DNA of 64,000 nucleotides. Source: Ramlibacter sp. PS4R-6. Lineage in GTDB: Bacteria; Pseudomonadota; Gammaproteobacteria; Burkholderiales; Burkholderiaceae_C. The translations under genes were made by a program, and so were the position numbers. Shown in pieces: positions 30,899 through 40,065 of this stretch. The first letter of the stretch is position 1; every line of letters begins with the position of its first letter. Location of the stretch: NCBI RefSeq assembly GCF_037572775.1, contig NZ_JBBHKA010000001.1, positions 1,178,001-1,242,000 of the forward strand, written 5' to 3'. The notes under the pieces were generated by a model. That model made no database searches and had not been told where the DNA came from. It saw nothing but the letters and a program-made list of their open reading frames with translations.

Positions 30899-31287
30899 TT
30901 GGTGAATGGAACAACGGCACCGGCCGCCGCAAGTCGAGCGTGGCCCGTGTCTTCCTGAAGAAGGGCTCCGGCAAGATCACGGTCAACGGCAAGGACATCG
31001 CCGAGTTCTTCGGCCGCCAGACGTCGATCATGATCGCCAAGCAGCCGCTGATGCTGACGAACAACGCCGAGACGTTCGACATCCAGTGCAACGTGCACGG
31101 CGGCGGGGAATCCGGCCAGGCCGGCGCCGTGCGCCACGGCATCACGCGCGCGCTGATCGACTGGGACGCGGCCCTCAAGCCCGTGCTGTCGCAAGCCGGC
31201 TTCGTGACGCGCGATGCGCGCGAAGTGGAACGCAAGAAGGTCGGCCTGCACTCCGCACGCCGCCGCAAGCAGTTCTCGAAGCGCTAA
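30895..31287 (+). CDS. rpsI: 30S ribosomal protein S9
   Basis: Small-subunit head protein whose C-terminal tail reaches the P-site tRNA. The 130-residue product has the signature [21 protein letters not shown] and the basic C-terminus [10 protein letters not shown] with the required terminal Lys-Arg. It overlaps rplM by four bases. A long, near-perfect terminator hairpin starts 13 bases after its stop, closing the ribosomal transcript before the following membrane-protein gene. Confidence 0.97.
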   Translation: MIGEWNNGTGRRKSSVARVFLKKGSGKITVNGKDIAEFFGRQTSIMIAKQPLMLTNNAETFDIQCNVHGGGESGQAGAVRHGITRALIDWDAALKPVLSQAGFVTRDAREVERKKVGLHSARRRKQFSKR

Positions 31288-31300
31288 ACCGCTTACAGCT

Positions 31301-31348
31301 GCCAACAAAAAGCCGCGCAAGTCCTCTTGCTGCGGCTTTTTTGTTGGC
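31301..31348. terminator. Long intrinsic terminator after rpsI
   Basis: A near-perfect hairpin: outer arms GCCAACAAAAAGCCGC (31301-31316) and GCGGCTTTTTTGTTGGC (31332-31348), inner arms CAAG and CTTG around a TCCT loop. The GC-rich middle followed by T6 is a strong intrinsic terminator on the plus strand; the A5 on the other arm would also serve the minus strand, though no gene reads toward it from there. Confidence 0.9.
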
Positions 31349-31386
31349 GGTATGGTTGAGCCAAAGACTCAGCTGTACCCGTTGGG

Positions 31387-32088
31387 ATGCGATTCAAGCT
31401 CCTCCGCCGCCGCCTCACCATCAGTGCGCCCCGCATGGCCGTGCGCAGCGCCCTGCCGTGGCCGCTGCGCTGGGCGGTGGCCGCGATCATGCTGGGGTTC
31501 TGCGCGGCCATTGCGCTGTGGGCCTTCGAGTTCGGCAAGAGCATCGCGGGCCTGGACAGCGGCGCCAAGGAAGAACTGCTGAGGCTGCGTGCCGACGCCG
31601 AGAAGCTGCGCTTCGAGCGCGACAAGGCACAGTCGGTGGTGAACACGTCGGCCAGCCTGCTCACGGCCGAGAAGGCGGCGCAGGACCGCCTCGCCGCCAC
31701 GATCAAGACATTGGAAGCCGAGAACCGCCAGCTGCGCGACGACCTCGGCTTCTTCGAGAAGCTCCTCCCCGCCAGCGGCAGCGAGGCCGTCGCCATCCGC
31801 GGCCTGCAGGCCGAGGTGCTGGCGGGCACGCAGTTGAGGTGGCAGGTGCTGCTCATCCAGCCGGTGAAGAACGCCGCCGAGTTCCGCGGCAAGCTCGAGG
31901 TCAAGCTGGCCGGCACGCTGGGCGGCAAGCCCTGGATGATGGACGTGCCGGTCGGTGACCTGCGCTTCCGCCAGTACCGCCGCGTCGAAGGCATGGTCGA
32001 CCTGCCTCAGCAGGCCGTGGTAAAAAACGTTTCCGCCAAGGTGGTGGAAGGCGCGGTGACCCGCGCCGTGCAGAGCATCCCGCTTTAG
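31387..32088 (+). CDS. Single-pass membrane protein with coiled coil (DUF6776-like)
   Basis: A 233-residue protein: basic N-terminus (about 1-28), one membrane helix (about 29-48, WAVAAIMLGFCAAIALWAF), then a long coiled coil (about 58-122, rich in Glu, Lys, Arg, Leu heptads), and a C-terminal beta-rich domain (about 130-233, LRWQVLLIQPVKNAAEFRGKLEV). The topology suggests the bulk faces the periplasm. I believe this corresponds to DUF6776, which in Burkholderiales sits between rpsI and bactofilin, but I cannot check that. The neighbouring bactofilin hints at a role in cell shape or envelope organisation. Confidence 0.72.
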   Translation: MRFKLLRRRLTISAPRMAVRSALPWPLRWAVAAIMLGFCAAIALWAFEFGKSIAGLDSGAKEELLRLRADAEKLRFERDKAQSVVNTSASLLTAEKAAQDRLAATIKTLEAENRQLRDDLGFFEKLLPASGSEAVAIRGLQAEVLAGTQLRWQVLLIQPVKNAAEFRGKLEVKLAGTLGGKPWMMDVPVGDLRFRQYRRVEGMVDLPQQAVVKNVSAKVVEGAVTRAVQSIPL

Positions 32089-32114
32089 GGCCACTTTCGC
32101 GAAGGAAGAGACAC

Positions 32115-32513
32115 ATGTTCGGCAAGAAGGCACCCCCGCCCATCAAGAGCCTCATCGCGCAAGGCACCCGCATCGACGGCCACCTGAAGTTCACCGACGG
32201 CCTGCGCGTGGACGGCGAGATCGCCGGCAACGTCACGGCCGACACCGAAACCAACAGCATGCTGGTGATCTCCGAGCAGGCCTCCGTGCACGGGGAGGTC
32301 TCGGCGGACCACGTGATCATCAACGGCACCGTGAAGGGCCCCGTCCACGCGCGCGAACTGCTGGAACTCCAGCCCCGCGCGCGGATCGAAGGGGACGTCC
32401 ACTACCGCGTGCTGGAGATGCACCAGGGCGCGGTGATCGCGGGCACGCTCAAGCCGCTGGAGGCGGCGGCCGGCGAAAAGCCCTTACTGAAGCTGGCGAC
32501 AACCGCCGCCTGA
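32115..32513 (+). CDS. Bactofilin-family polymer-forming cytoskeletal protein
   Basis: A 132-residue bactofilin: a short basic and proline-rich N-terminus (FGKKAPPPIKS) and a right-handed beta-helix core (about 18-112) with repeating GxIxGxV-type turns, e.g. DGLRVDGEIAGNV, ASVHGEVSADHVIINGTVKGPV and RARIEGDVHYRVLEM. Bactofilins self-assemble without nucleotide and scaffold peptidoglycan enzymes at the inner membrane. A clear ribosome-binding site (AAGGAAGAG) precedes the ATG. Neighbours are a coiled-coil membrane protein upstream and erpA downstream; an M23 peptidase and AnmK, both peptidoglycan-related, lie close by on the other strand. Confidence 0.9.
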   Translation: MFGKKAPPPIKSLIAQGTRIDGHLKFTDGLRVDGEIAGNVTADTETNSMLVISEQASVHGEVSADHVIINGTVKGPVHARELLELQPRARIEGDVHYRVLEMHQGAVIAGTLKPLEAAAGEKPLLKLATTAA

Positions 32514-32582
32514 CCTGAAATCCCGACTAGCCTGCTGTACTATTGGGGCAGCAGGCGTTCGTACGCCAACACCGGAGCCCCC

Positions 32583-32948
32583 ATGAGTGCAGTAGCCGAA
32601 TCCGCCCAAACCGACATGCCCGCCCCGCTGGTCTTCACCGACAGCGCCGCGGCCAAGGTGGCCGACCTCATCGCCGAGGAAGGCAACCCCGAGCTGAAGC
32701 TGCGCGTCTTCGTGCAGGGCGGCGGCTGCTCGGGCTTCCAGTACGGCTTCACCTTCGACGAGATCCAGAACGACGACGACACCGTGATGCAGAAGAACGG
32801 CGTGTCGCTGCTGATCGATTCGATGAGCTACCAGTACCTGGTCGGCGCCGAGATCGACTACAAGGAAGACCTGCAGGGCGCCCAGTTCGTCATCAAGAAC
32901 CCGAACGCCACCAGCACCTGCGGCTGCGGCTCGAGCTTCTCGACCTAA
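32583..32948 (+). CDS. erpA: Iron-sulfur cluster insertion protein ErpA
   Basis: A-type Fe-S carrier of 121 residues. The three cluster-binding cysteines are present: Cys in [11 protein letters not shown] and the C-terminal pair CGCGSSFS. The [11 protein letters not shown] variant (rather than SGMSYV) is typical of ErpA, as is the acidic NDDDTV segment. A TACTAT at 32538-32543 is a possible -10 upstream. Its TAA stop interlocks with the TAG of the convergent anmK gene in a shared CTAA. It delivers Fe-S clusters to target apoproteins such as isoprenoid-pathway enzymes in other bacteria. Confidence 0.94.
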   Translation: MSAVAESAQTDMPAPLVFTDSAAAKVADLIAEEGNPELKLRVFVQGGGCSGFQYGFTFDEIQNDDDTVMQKNGVSLLIDSMSYQYLVGAEIDYKEDLQGAQFVIKNPNATSTCGCGSSFST

Positions 32949-34036
32949 GCCGGATATACCGCACCCAACACGCGGGCGCCTAGTGCGCCCGTTGTGCTTT
33001 TGAGCTCCAGCTTTTCGCGGCGCACGCACTGGCGGGCGAGCCAGGCGAAGGCGGTGGCTTCGACCTGCAGCGGGGGCAGGCCGGCGGCTTCGCTGGACTC
33101 CACTGGCAGGCCCGGCAATTTCGCCTGGAGCCGCTGCATCAGGTGGCCGTTCAAGGCGCCACCGCCGCAGACGATCAGGCGCGTCAAGTCGTAGCGGCTG
33201 GCGTCGTTCGCAATGGCGGATGCCGTGAGCTCGGCGAGCGTGGCCTGGACATCGACCGCCTTCTGCGCAGAAGAAGGCACGTGCGCACTCAACCACTGCG
33301 TGTTGAACAGGTCGCGGCCCGTGCTTTTCGGCGGCTGCTTCGCGAAGTAGGGCTCGGCCAGCATCCGCTCCAGCAGCGGCTCGATGACCTGGCCGGCCGC
33401 TGCCCACTTGCCGTCTTCGTCGAAAGCCTGCTGCGTATGCGTCTGCGCCCATGCATCCATCAGCGCATTGCCCGGCCCGCAATCGAATCCCAGCACCGTG
33501 CCGTCGGCCTGGAGCACGCTCAGGTTGGAGATGCCGCCGATGTTCAGAACGCCGATGGTCTCCCCTTGCTTCGCGAACATCGCACGGTGGAAGAAAGGTG
33601 CGAGCGGCGCGCCCTGGCCGCCGGCCGCGACGTCGCGCGAGCGGAAGTCGCACACGACGTCGATGCCGGTGAGCTCGGCGAGCAGCGCGCCGTTGCACAG
33701 CTGCGTGGTGTAGCCGGTGCCGTCGAATTCCTGCGGGCGGTGGCGCACGGTCTGCCCGTGCGCGCCGATGGCGGTGACCTGTCCCGACTTCGGCAGCAGG
33801 CGTTTGACCACGTCCGCATAGGCGCGCATCACCGCGTTCGCCGCGAGCGCGCCACGATGCAGCTCGTTGCTCCCGGGTGAATTCAGTGCGAGCAACTCGT
33901 CACGCAGCGCCGGCGCGAAGGGCGTGCCCGCGTGCGCGAGCACCTGGAGCTTGCCGTCGCCGAAATCCGCCAGCACGCCGTCGACGCCGTCGAGCGACGT
34001 GCCGGACATGAGGCCGATGTAGAGCTCCGCGGTCAT
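32945..34036 (-). CDS. anmK: Anhydro-N-acetylmuramic acid kinase
   Basis: Cytoplasmic kinase of cell-wall recycling that hydrolyses and phosphorylates 1,6-anhydroMurNAc to MurNAc-6-P. The 363-residue product has [16 protein letters not shown] (phosphate loop and substrate residues), [24 protein letters not shown] and [12 protein letters not shown]. It follows the M23 peptidase gene by 20 bases on the same strand, forming a peptidoglycan-turnover pair. The end interlocks with erpA through a shared CTAA. Confidence 0.95.
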   Translation of the reverse strand: MTAELYIGLMSGTSLDGVDGVLADFGDGKLQVLAHAGTPFAPALRDELLALNSPGSNELHRGALAANAVMRAYADVVKRLLPKSGQVTAIGAHGQTVRHRPQEFDGTGYTTQLCNGALLAELTGIDVVCDFRSRDVAAGGQGAPLAPFFHRAMFAKQGETIGVLNIGGISNLSVLQADGTVLGFDCGPGNALMDAWAQTHTQQAFDEDGKWAAAGQVIEPLLERMLAEPYFAKQPPKSTGRDLFNTQWLSAHVPSSAQKAVDVQATLAELTASAIANDASRYDLTRLIVCGGGALNGHLMQRLQAKLPGLPVESSEAAGLPPLQVEATAFAWLARQCVRREKLELKSTTGALGARVLGAVYPA

Positions 34037-34056
34037 GCCGCGGATGTTAGCCGCGA

Positions 34057-35415
34057 TCAGTTGCCGGCGAGCTGCACTTCGCGCGCGGCGGCGGCCAGCT
34101 GCAGGCGCATGGAGCGCGCAAGCCGGTCGAAGTCGGGGCGCAGCTCGGCCGAGAGCGTGGTCGCTTCGGCGCGCTTGGCCATGAGCGTGGGGTTCTGGTG
34201 CACGCCGTTCACGCGGAACTCGAAGTGCAGGTGCGGGCCGGTGGCCCAGCCCGTCTGGCCGACGCTGCCGATGGTCTGGCCCTGCGTCACGGCCTGGCCG
34301 GCGCGCACGGCGACGCGGCTCAGGTGCGCGTAGAGGGTCTGGTCCAGGTTGCCGTGCTTGACGATCACCACGTTGCCGAAGCCGTTCTGCACGCCGGCGA
34401 ATTCGACCGTGCCTTCGCCCACCGTGCGCACGGGGGTGCCGATGCGCGCCGCGTAGTCGACGCCCAGGTGCGCCTTCCACTGGTGCTGGATGGGATGGAA
34501 GCGCGTGGCGAAGCCGCTGGACACGCGCGAGAACTCCAGCGGCGCGGCCAGGTACGACGTGGTCAGGCTCTTGCCGTCGAGCGTGAAGTACGCGCCCTTG
34601 CGGCCCGCGGCCTGGAACCACAGCGCGTTGTACCGGGTGCCGGCGTTGATGAACTCGACGGACAGGATGCGGCCGGTGCGCACGGGCTCGCCGTCGGCTT
34701 CCAGCGTTTCGTACACCACGTCGAAGCGGTCGCCCATGCGCAGGTCGCGGTGGAAGTCGATCTCGCTCGAGAAGATCTCCACCATCTGCGTGACCACGGC
34801 GTCGGGCACGTGCGCGTCGTCGGCGGCGCCGAAGAGCGACGTGCGCACGACGGCGCTGCCCAGGCGCACGCTGGCGACCAGCGGCGCCGTCTCGACGTGA
34901 GAGACGAAGACGCCGCCGGCCGCACGGTCGACGACCAGGCGCGTGAAGCTGCCGCCGGTATCGGGCACCCAGCGCGCGGTGAGCTTGACCAGCTCGCGGC
35001 GCTCGTTCGTCTCGACGGTCACCGAGCGGCCGCTACGGCCCATGAGCTGGCGGCGGAAGGTCGGCTCGCGGCGCAGGAACGAAGCGGCCGCCGCATCGTC
35101 GACGCCCAGGCGCGCGAGCAGGGCCTCGACGCTTTCGCTGGCGCGCGTGGCGTCGGAGCGGAACAGGTTCAGGTCGTGGTTCTCGAGCGCGGCCAGCTGC
35201 GCGTCGATCGCGAGCGGCGCGACCTCTTCGAGCACCTGGCGCACGACGATGTGTTCGGGGGACGGGTCCAGCGTGGCGACGCCGAATGCGGCGCCGCCGC
35301 CGCACAGCAGGAAGGCCGCGATGGCAGCCGTCGCCTGCCGGGGATGGTGTTCGAGCGCATGCCCCAGTCGGGACAGCAATCGTTCGCAAGCGGCGGCGAA
35401 ACCGTTCATCAACAT
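34057..35415 (-). CDS. M23-family peptidoglycan endopeptidase (MepM-like)
   Basis: Membrane-anchored lysostaphin-type peptidase of 452 residues. An N-terminal signal-anchor (about 25-46, ATAAIAAFLLCGGGAAFGVATL) is followed by a long linker with OapA/LysM-like N-domain features and the C-terminal M23 domain: HLGVDYAARIGTPV (zinc His and Asp) and GPHLHFEFRVNG (HxH). Predicted to cut stem-peptide crosslinks in the periplasm. The ATG at 35415 has AGGA five bases upstream; a second ATG two codons later is possible. It is transcribed with anmK and divergent from tyrS across 170 bases. Confidence 0.92.
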   Translation of the reverse strand: MLMNGFAAACERLLSRLGHALEHHPRQATAAIAAFLLCGGGAAFGVATLDPSPEHIVVRQVLEEVAPLAIDAQLAALENHDLNLFRSDATRASESVEALLARLGVDDAAAASFLRREPTFRRQLMGRSGRSVTVETNERRELVKLTARWVPDTGGSFTRLVVDRAAGGVFVSHVETAPLVASVRLGSAVVRTSLFGAADDAHVPDAVVTQMVEIFSSEIDFHRDLRMGDRFDVVYETLEADGEPVRTGRILSVEFINAGTRYNALWFQAAGRKGAYFTLDGKSLTTSYLAAPLEFSRVSSGFATRFHPIQHQWKAHLGVDYAARIGTPVRTVGEGTVEFAGVQNGFGNVVIVKHGNLDQTLYAHLSRVAVRAGQAVTQGQTIGSVGQTGWATGPHLHFEFRVNGVHQNPTLMAKRAEATTLSAELRPDFDRLARSMRLQLAAAAREVQLAGN

Positions 35416-35585
35416 CGCGTCCTGTGTGGGGCTGCCTTCTCCTGCGGCCCGGGGCAGGCGGCGCGCACGCGGGTCAAGCGGGGTGCGGCCGGGGCGGGTG
35501 GGACGCCGACAACTAGAATCGACGTCATCCATTCGGGCTGGCGCAGTATACCGGCGTAGCTCGTCCGGTCCAGCAGAAAAACGTT

Positions 35586-36818
35586 ATGAATCAAGAGCTT
35601 GTTACACAATTCCCGGTGACGGACCGGGTCCGCGAGGCGATGGGCGTGAGCCTGCGCGGGGTGGAGGAACTGATCCCGCAGGAAGACTGGCTACGCAAGC
35701 TCGCGAAGTCGGAGGCCACCCGCGTGCCGCTTCGCATCAAGCTGGGGCTGGACCCCACGGCGCCGGACATCCACGTGGGCCACACCGTGGTCCTGAACAA
35801 GATGCGCCAGCTGCAGGACCTGGGGCACACGGTGATCTTCCTGATCGGCGACTTCACCACCATGATCGGCGACCCGTCGGGCCGCAACACCACGCGCCCG
35901 CCGCTGTCGCGCGAGCAGATCGAGGCCAACGCGGAGACGTACAAGGCGCAGGCCTTCAAGGTGCTGGACCCGGCGAAGACCGAACTTCGTTACAACAGCG
36001 AGTGGAGCGACCCGCTCGGCGCGCGCGGGATGATCCAGCTGGCGGCCAAGTACACGGTGGCCCGCATGATGGAGCGCAACGACTTCGACCAGCGTTACAA
36101 GGCCGGCACGCCGATCTCCATCCACGAGTTCCTCTACCCGCTGATGCAGGGCTACGACTCGGTCGCGCTCAAGAGCGACCTGGAGCTGGGCGGCACCGAT
36201 CAGAAGTTCAACCTGCTCATGGGCCGCCACCTGCAGGCCGAGTACGGGCAGGAGCCGCAGTGCATCCTCACCATGCCTTTGCTCGAGGGCCTGGACGGCG
36301 TCGAGAAGATGTCGAAGAGCAAGAACAACTACATCGGCATCACGGAGGACGCGAACACGATGTTCGCGAAGGTGCTCTCGATCTCCGACGAGTTGATGTG
36401 GAAGTGGTTCACGCTGTTGTCCTTCCGCAGCGAGGCCGAGATCGCGAAGCTGAAAGCCGAAGTCGGCGGCGGGCGCAACCCGAAGGACGCGAAGGTGATG
36501 CTCGCGAAAGAAATCACCACGCGCTTCCATTCGGCGCAGGCGGCGGACGCGGCGGAGCAGGACTTCGCGAACCGCAGCAAGGGGGGCATTCCCGACGACA
36601 TCCCCGACGTGAAGCTTTCGGGCGCGCCGCTGGGCATTGCGCAACTGCTGAAGCAGGCGAACCTGGCGCCGTCCACCAGCGAGGCCAACCGCCTGATCGA
36701 CGGCGGCGGCGTGCGCGTGGATTCCAGCGCCGTCAGCGACAAGGCGCTGAAGCTGAACGCCGGCACCTACGTCGTGCAGGTCGGCAAGCGCAAGTTCGCG
36801 CGCGTGACGCTGGCCTAG
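35586..36818 (+). CDS. tyrS: Tyrosyl-tRNA synthetase (TyrZ/long-insert type)
   Basis: Class I aminoacyl-tRNA synthetase of 410 residues. The HIGH-like motif is HVGHT (within [13 protein letters not shown]), the second signature is KMSKSKNN, and a C-terminal S4 RNA-binding domain runs from about 345 to the end ([17 protein letters not shown]). The catalytic core starts at [11 protein letters not shown]. The 170-base divergent gap to the M23 gene contains a TATACC (about 35547) that may serve as -10. Its TAG stop interlocks with that of the convergent ankyrin gene in CTAG. Confidence 0.96.
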   Translation: MNQELVTQFPVTDRVREAMGVSLRGVEELIPQEDWLRKLAKSEATRVPLRIKLGLDPTAPDIHVGHTVVLNKMRQLQDLGHTVIFLIGDFTTMIGDPSGRNTTRPPLSREQIEANAETYKAQAFKVLDPAKTELRYNSEWSDPLGARGMIQLAAKYTVARMMERNDFDQRYKAGTPISIHEFLYPLMQGYDSVALKSDLELGGTDQKFNLLMGRHLQAEYGQEPQCILTMPLLEGLDGVEKMSKSKNNYIGITEDANTMFAKVLSISDELMWKWFTLLSFRSEAEIAKLKAEVGGGRNPKDAKVMLAKEITTRFHSAQAADAAEQDFANRSKGGIPDDIPDVKLSGAPLGIAQLLKQANLAPSTSEANRLIDGGGVRVDSSAVSDKALKLNAGTYVVQVGKRKFARVTLA

Positions 36819-37489
36819 CGCGCGCCGGCCTTCTCCAGCATCTGCACCATCGCCGTGTAGCCGCGCGAGCGCGCGAGCTGCAGCGGCGTCGCGCCCGTGC
36901 GGTCGGCGAGCTGCAGGTTGGCCTTCGCGTCGATCAGCGACTTCAGCGTCTCCTGGTGGCGCGCGCCGCCGTCGCCGAGGACGATGGACTCGATCACGGC
37001 CGTCCAGTGCAGGTTGTTCACGTGGTCCAGCGGCGCGCCGGCGGCGATCAATTGCTTGACCACGCCGGCGTGGCCCAGGTGCGCGGCCGCGATGAGCGCG
37101 GTGCCGTCGTAGCGGCTGGTGACCAGCTTGGCGCTGGCGCCGAGCGAGAGCAGCAGGCGCAGCGTGTCTTCGTCGTTCGCGACGGAGGCGATGGTCACGG
37201 CGTCGTAGCGATCGTTCTCGAGCTGCCCGAGGTTCGCGCCGGCTTGCGCGAGGGCGCGGATCGCCTCGCGCTGTTTCGCGAACGTGGCGACATGGAGCGG
37301 CGTACGTCCGTACCCATCGCGCCCGTTCACGTCGGCTCCTTGTCCGCGAATGCGGCGAATGGCCTCGACGTCGCCCCTGTGCGCCGCGGCATGGAGGCCG
37401 CCGTAAGCCGCAATTTCGGATGCGGCGGGAGGAACTTGCGCCTGGGCGGAGGCGCACAGGAGCAGGCAGGTCAGGAAGAGCGATCGCAT
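36815..37489 (-). CDS. Secreted ankyrin-repeat protein
   Basis: A 224-residue protein with a signal peptide ([20 protein letters not shown]) and about five ankyrin repeats: [51 protein letters not shown], a degenerate repeat with [48 protein letters not shown], and a C-terminal [25 protein letters not shown]. Periplasmic ankyrin proteins usually mediate protein contacts; the partner is unknown. An in-frame start 12 codons upstream would spoil the signal peptide. Its upstream region is shared with the vapB promoter. Confidence 0.85.
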   Translation of the reverse strand: MRSLFLTCLLLCASAQAQVPPAASEIAAYGGLHAAAHRGDVEAIRRIRGQGADVNGRDGYGRTPLHVATFAKQREAIRALAQAGANLGQLENDRYDAVTIASVANDEDTLRLLLSLGASAKLVTSRYDGTALIAAAHLGHAGVVKQLIAAGAPLDHVNNLHWTAVIESIVLGDGGARHQETLKSLIDAKANLQLADRTGATPLQLARSRGYTAMVQMLEKAGAR

Positions 37490-37505
37490 CGCCCGATTGT
37501 CGAGC

Positions 37506-37534
37506 TTGCGCTGCTTGTACATCACATGTATAAT
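37506..37534 (+). promoter_or_regulatory. vapBC promoter
   Basis: TTGCGC (37506-37511), a 17-base spacer and a perfect TATAAT (37529-37534). The transcription start would fall at about 37541-37542, on the vapB ATG itself, so the mRNA would be leaderless or nearly so; no Shine-Dalgarno sequence is present. Confidence 0.7.
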
Positions 37535-37540
37535 TCATGT
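37524..37540. promoter_or_regulatory. Inverted repeat over the vapBC -10, probable operator
   Basis: ACATG (37524-37528) and CATGT (37536-37540) flank the -10 symmetrically. Type II antitoxin-toxin complexes commonly autorepress by binding such palindromes, so this is the likely VapBC operator. Confidence 0.6.
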
Positions 37541-37541
37541 C

Positions 37542-37829
37542 ATGTTGACCAACATCGATATTGATGAAGACCTCGTCGCGCAGGCGATGCAGGTCACTGG
37601 CGCCAAGACCAAGCGTGAGGTCGTCGACCGCGCGCTGCGCGAGCTGGTGGCGCGCTCCAGGAGAACACGGTTCAGCGACATGTGGGGCTTGAGCGGGCCG
37701 GACGCCCTCTGGCCGGACTACGACCCCAAGGGAGAAGCCGGCGAGCCGCCGGGCAAGTACCGTGTCGAACAGGGAACGGCCACCTACAAGGTTGCACCCG
37801 TGGTGCCGCCGAAACGGCGGAAGCGCTGA
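37542..37829 (+). CDS. VapB-family antitoxin
   Basis: Antitoxin of a type II toxin-antitoxin pair, 95 residues. The N-terminal ribbon-helix-helix DNA-binding domain reads MLTNIDIDEDLVAQAMQVTGAKTKREVVDRALRELV, and GLSGPDALWPDYDP is the usual toxin-binding segment. Most members end near this point; here about 30 additional residues follow, rich in Pro, Lys and Arg (ending PPKRRKR). The ATG overlaps no leader, see the promoter entry. The stop overlaps the vapC start as TGATG. Location between an ankyrin gene and a cupin gene, with no recombinase or repeats, gives no sign of a mobile element. Confidence 0.85.
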   Translation: MLTNIDIDEDLVAQAMQVTGAKTKREVVDRALRELVARSRRTRFSDMWGLSGPDALWPDYDPKGEAGEPPGKYRVEQGTATYKVAPVVPPKRRKR

Positions 37830-38236
37830 TGCTGCTGGTGGACTCTTCCGTCTGGATCGACACCGTGCGCGCCACCGCGAGCGACGCGACCCGGTTCCTG
37901 GCCGGCCGCAACGACAGCGACGAGCTCGCGACTACCGGCGTCATCGTCCAGGAGGTCCTCCAGGGCTTCGGCAGCGACAAGGACTTCGAGAAGTGGCGCG
38001 AGCGTTTCTGGGGCATGCTGATCCTGGAGCCCCGCGAGCTTTCGACGTTCGAAATCGCGGCCGACCTCTATCGCCGCGCACGCCGCAAGGGCCTCACCAT
38101 CCGCAAACCCAGCGACTGCCTCATCGCCGCGCTCGCCCTGGAGCACGGCGCGCTGCTCGTGCACAACGACCGGGATTTCCTCGCCCTCGCGCAGGTCGAG
38201 CCCGCGCTGCTCGTCTTTCCCGGCCGCCCGCACTGA
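37829..38236 (+). CDS. vapC: VapC-family PIN-domain toxin
   Basis: PIN-domain ribonuclease of 135 residues, the toxin of the pair. The acidic active-site residues are visible: Asp4 in LLVDSSVWID, Glu in VIVQEVLQG (about 42), Asp in KPSDCLIAALAL (about 92) and Asp in HNDRDF (about 110). Family members cleave tRNA or rRNA and are neutralised by VapB. The ATG is coupled to vapB (TGATG). Three bases separate its stop from that of the convergent cupin gene. Confidence 0.9.
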   Translation: MLLVDSSVWIDTVRATASDATRFLAGRNDSDELATTGVIVQEVLQGFGSDKDFEKWRERFWGMLILEPRELSTFEIAADLYRRARRKGLTIRKPSDCLIAALALEHGALLVHNDRDFLALAQVEPALLVFPGRPH

Positions 38237-38239
38237 GGC

Positions 38240-38659
38240 TCAGGGCGCCGGCGTCGCCAGCGGCTTGCCCTTTTCCACCACGTACACGCCGACCAGCTTT
38301 ACCGGCTTGCCGCTGTCGTTGTGCGCGTCGTGCACCACGCCCGCCGGGATCACGAACGACTCGCCGGCCTTCACGCGGCGCGGCGGCTGGCCGTCGATGA
38401 GCAGCAGCGACTCGCCTTCGAGGATGTAGCTGATCTCGTCGCCGGGATGGGTGTGGCGGCCCGCCTTGCCGCCGGGGGCGACTTCCACGCGCGCGATCAC
38501 CGCCTCGCGGCCGGGCACCGACACGTCGGCGCGGCCGACCATCTCGCGCTTGAGCGCCGACACGGGCGCCGCGGGCGCGGCGGCGGGCGCGGGCGCCTGC
38601 GACTGCGTCGTGCAGGCGGCGAGGGCGGCCACGGCCGCCAGCATCAGGGCTTGTCTCAT
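38240..38659 (-). CDS. Cupin-domain lipoprotein
   Basis: A 139-residue protein with a lipoprotein signal peptide ([16 protein letters not shown], lipobox LAAC, Cys16), an Ala/Pro linker and one cupin domain: motif 1 [15 protein letters not shown] and motif 2 around [16 protein letters not shown], each with metal-binding histidines. It is therefore an outer- or inner-membrane-anchored periplasmic cupin, function unknown. A good Shine-Dalgarno (AGGAG) precedes the ATG. It is divergent from a CDF transporter gene, 51 bases away; a metal-related role is conceivable but unsupported. Confidence 0.83.
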   Translation of the reverse strand: MRQALMLAAVAALAACTTQSQAPAPAAAPAAPVSALKREMVGRADVSVPGREAVIARVEVAPGGKAGRHTHPGDEISYILEGESLLLIDGQPPRRVKAGESFVIPAGVVHDAHNDSGKPVKLVGVYVVEKGKPLATPAP

Positions 38660-38710
38660 TTCTTGTCTCCTGGAGGTTGAGCCACGCATGCTATCCGCGA
38701 GAATCGCCCC

Positions 38711-39628
38711 ATGTCCATCGCCACGTCGGCCCGCACGCTGTCGCCGCAGTTCCTGCTGCGCGTCTCCATCATCGTGGCGCTCGTCACCATCGCGCTCAAG
38801 ACCCTGGCCTGGTGGGTGACGCAGTCGGTCGGCCTGCTGTCCGACGCGATGGAGTCGCTCGTCAACCTGGCCAGCGCCGCGTTCGGCCTGTTGATGGTGA
38901 CGATCGCGCGGCGCCCCGCCGATGCCGACCATCCCTACGGCCACACCAAGGCCGAGTACTTCTCGTCGGGCTTCGAAGGGTTGTGCATCTTCCTCGCGGC
39001 CGCAGGCATCCTGTGGGCGGCGGTGCAGCGCCTGTTCCACCCGCAGCCGCTGGAAGCCGTGGGCATGGGCCTGGCGCTTTCCGTGGTCAGCTCGGTGCTC
39101 AACGGTGTGCTCGCGTGGGTGATGCTGCAGTCGGGGCGGCAGCACCGCTCCATCGCGCTGGAAGGCGACGCCCGGCACCTCATCACGGACGTGTGGACCT
39201 CGGTCGGCGTCATCGTCGGTGTCGCGTTGGTCGCAGCCACGGGCTGGCAATGGCTCGACCCGGCGGTGGCCATCGGTGTGGCGCTGAACATCCTGCGCGA
39301 AGGCGTGGCGCTGATGTGGAAGTCGTCGCAGGGCCTGATGGACGAGGCGCTCGAGCCCGAGGTGCTCGACGAGATCACCCGCACGCTGGAGACGTTCAAG
39401 CACCCGACCATCCGCTTCGACCACATCTCCAGCCGGCGCTCGGGGCAGCGGCGCTTCGTGGACCTGCACATGCACATGCCTGCGAGCTGGACGCTCGGGC
39501 GCGCGGCGGCTGTTCGCGCGTCGGTCGAACAGGCACTGATGAGTGCGGTGCCGGGCCTGCGCGCCACGATCCAGCTGCTGCCGACCAACGTCGAGACGCA
39601 CAGCGCCGACGAGGAGGACCTCATTTGA
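38711..39628 (+). CDS. Cation diffusion facilitator family transporter
   Basis: Inner-membrane divalent-metal/proton antiporter of 305 residues with about six transmembrane helices in the first 210 residues. TM2 has SDAMESL (metal-site Asp in place of the HxxxD pattern), the loop [17 protein letters not shown] is typical, and TM5 has the DVWTSVGV site (Asp). A C-terminal cytoplasmic domain (about 215-300) follows, with [26 protein letters not shown]. The SDAMES/DVWTS sites suggest Fe/Mn or Zn family members, not decidable here. The stop overlaps the TTG start of dtd. Confidence 0.88.
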   Translation: MSIATSARTLSPQFLLRVSIIVALVTIALKTLAWWVTQSVGLLSDAMESLVNLASAAFGLLMVTIARRPADADHPYGHTKAEYFSSGFEGLCIFLAAAGILWAAVQRLFHPQPLEAVGMGLALSVVSSVLNGVLAWVMLQSGRQHRSIALEGDARHLITDVWTSVGVIVGVALVAATGWQWLDPAVAIGVALNILREGVALMWKSSQGLMDEALEPEVLDEITRTLETFKHPTIRFDHISSRRSGQRRFVDLHMHMPASWTLGRAAAVRASVEQALMSAVPGLRATIQLLPTNVETHSADEEDLI

Positions 39629-40065
39629 TCGCCCTGGTCCAGCGCGTGGCGCAAGCCCGTGTCGACGTCGCGGGACTGACGATCGGCGAGATCGGCGCCG
39701 GCCTGCTGGTGCTGGTGTGCGCCGAGCGCGGCGACGCGGAAGCCCAGGCCGACAAGTTGCTTGCCAAGGTGCTGAAGCTGCGCATCTTCAGCGATGAGGC
39801 CGGCAAGATGAACCGCAGCGTGCAGGACACCGGCGGCGGGCTGCTGGTGGTCAGCCAGTTCACGCTGGCTGCGGACACGACGGGCGGCAACCGCCCGAGC
39901 TTCACCAACGCCGCGCCGCCCGACGAGGGCCGCCGTCTCTACGAGTACTTCGTGCAGCAGGCACGGGCCGCGCACCCGGTCGTCGCCACGGGCGAATTCG
40001 CCGCCGACATGAAGGTGCACCTGGTCAACGACGGCCCGGTGACCATCCCGATGCGCGTGGCCTAG
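39625..40065 (+). CDS. dtd: D-aminoacyl-tRNA deacylase
   Basis: Removes D-amino acids (and glycine) mischarged on tRNA. The 146-residue product is typical: [13 protein letters not shown] start, [18 protein letters not shown] (catalytic Thr region, SQFTL) and the C-terminal [12 protein letters not shown] with the cross-subunit GPVT. It begins at a TTG that overlaps the stop of the CDF transporter gene (TTGA), indicating coupling. Its TAG stop interlocks with the TAG of convergent ybeY in CTAG. Confidence 0.94.
   Translation: MIALVQRVAQARVDVAGLTIGEIGAGLLVLVCAERGDAEAQADKLLAKVLKLRIFSDEAGKMNRSVQDTGGGLLVVSQFTLAADTTGGNRPSFTNAAPPDEGRRLYEYFVQQARAAHPVVATGEFAADMKVHLVNDGPVTIPMRVA

Noticed and set aside
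32945-34621. Upstream extension of anmK beyond the chosen ATG
   Set aside because: Extension translates an antisense part of the M23 peptidase gene; the AnmK N-terminus begins at [17 protein letters not shown].
37497-38236. VapBC as part of a mobile island
   Set aside because: No integrase, transposase, tRNA target or flanking repeats, and the base composition looks like the neighbours.
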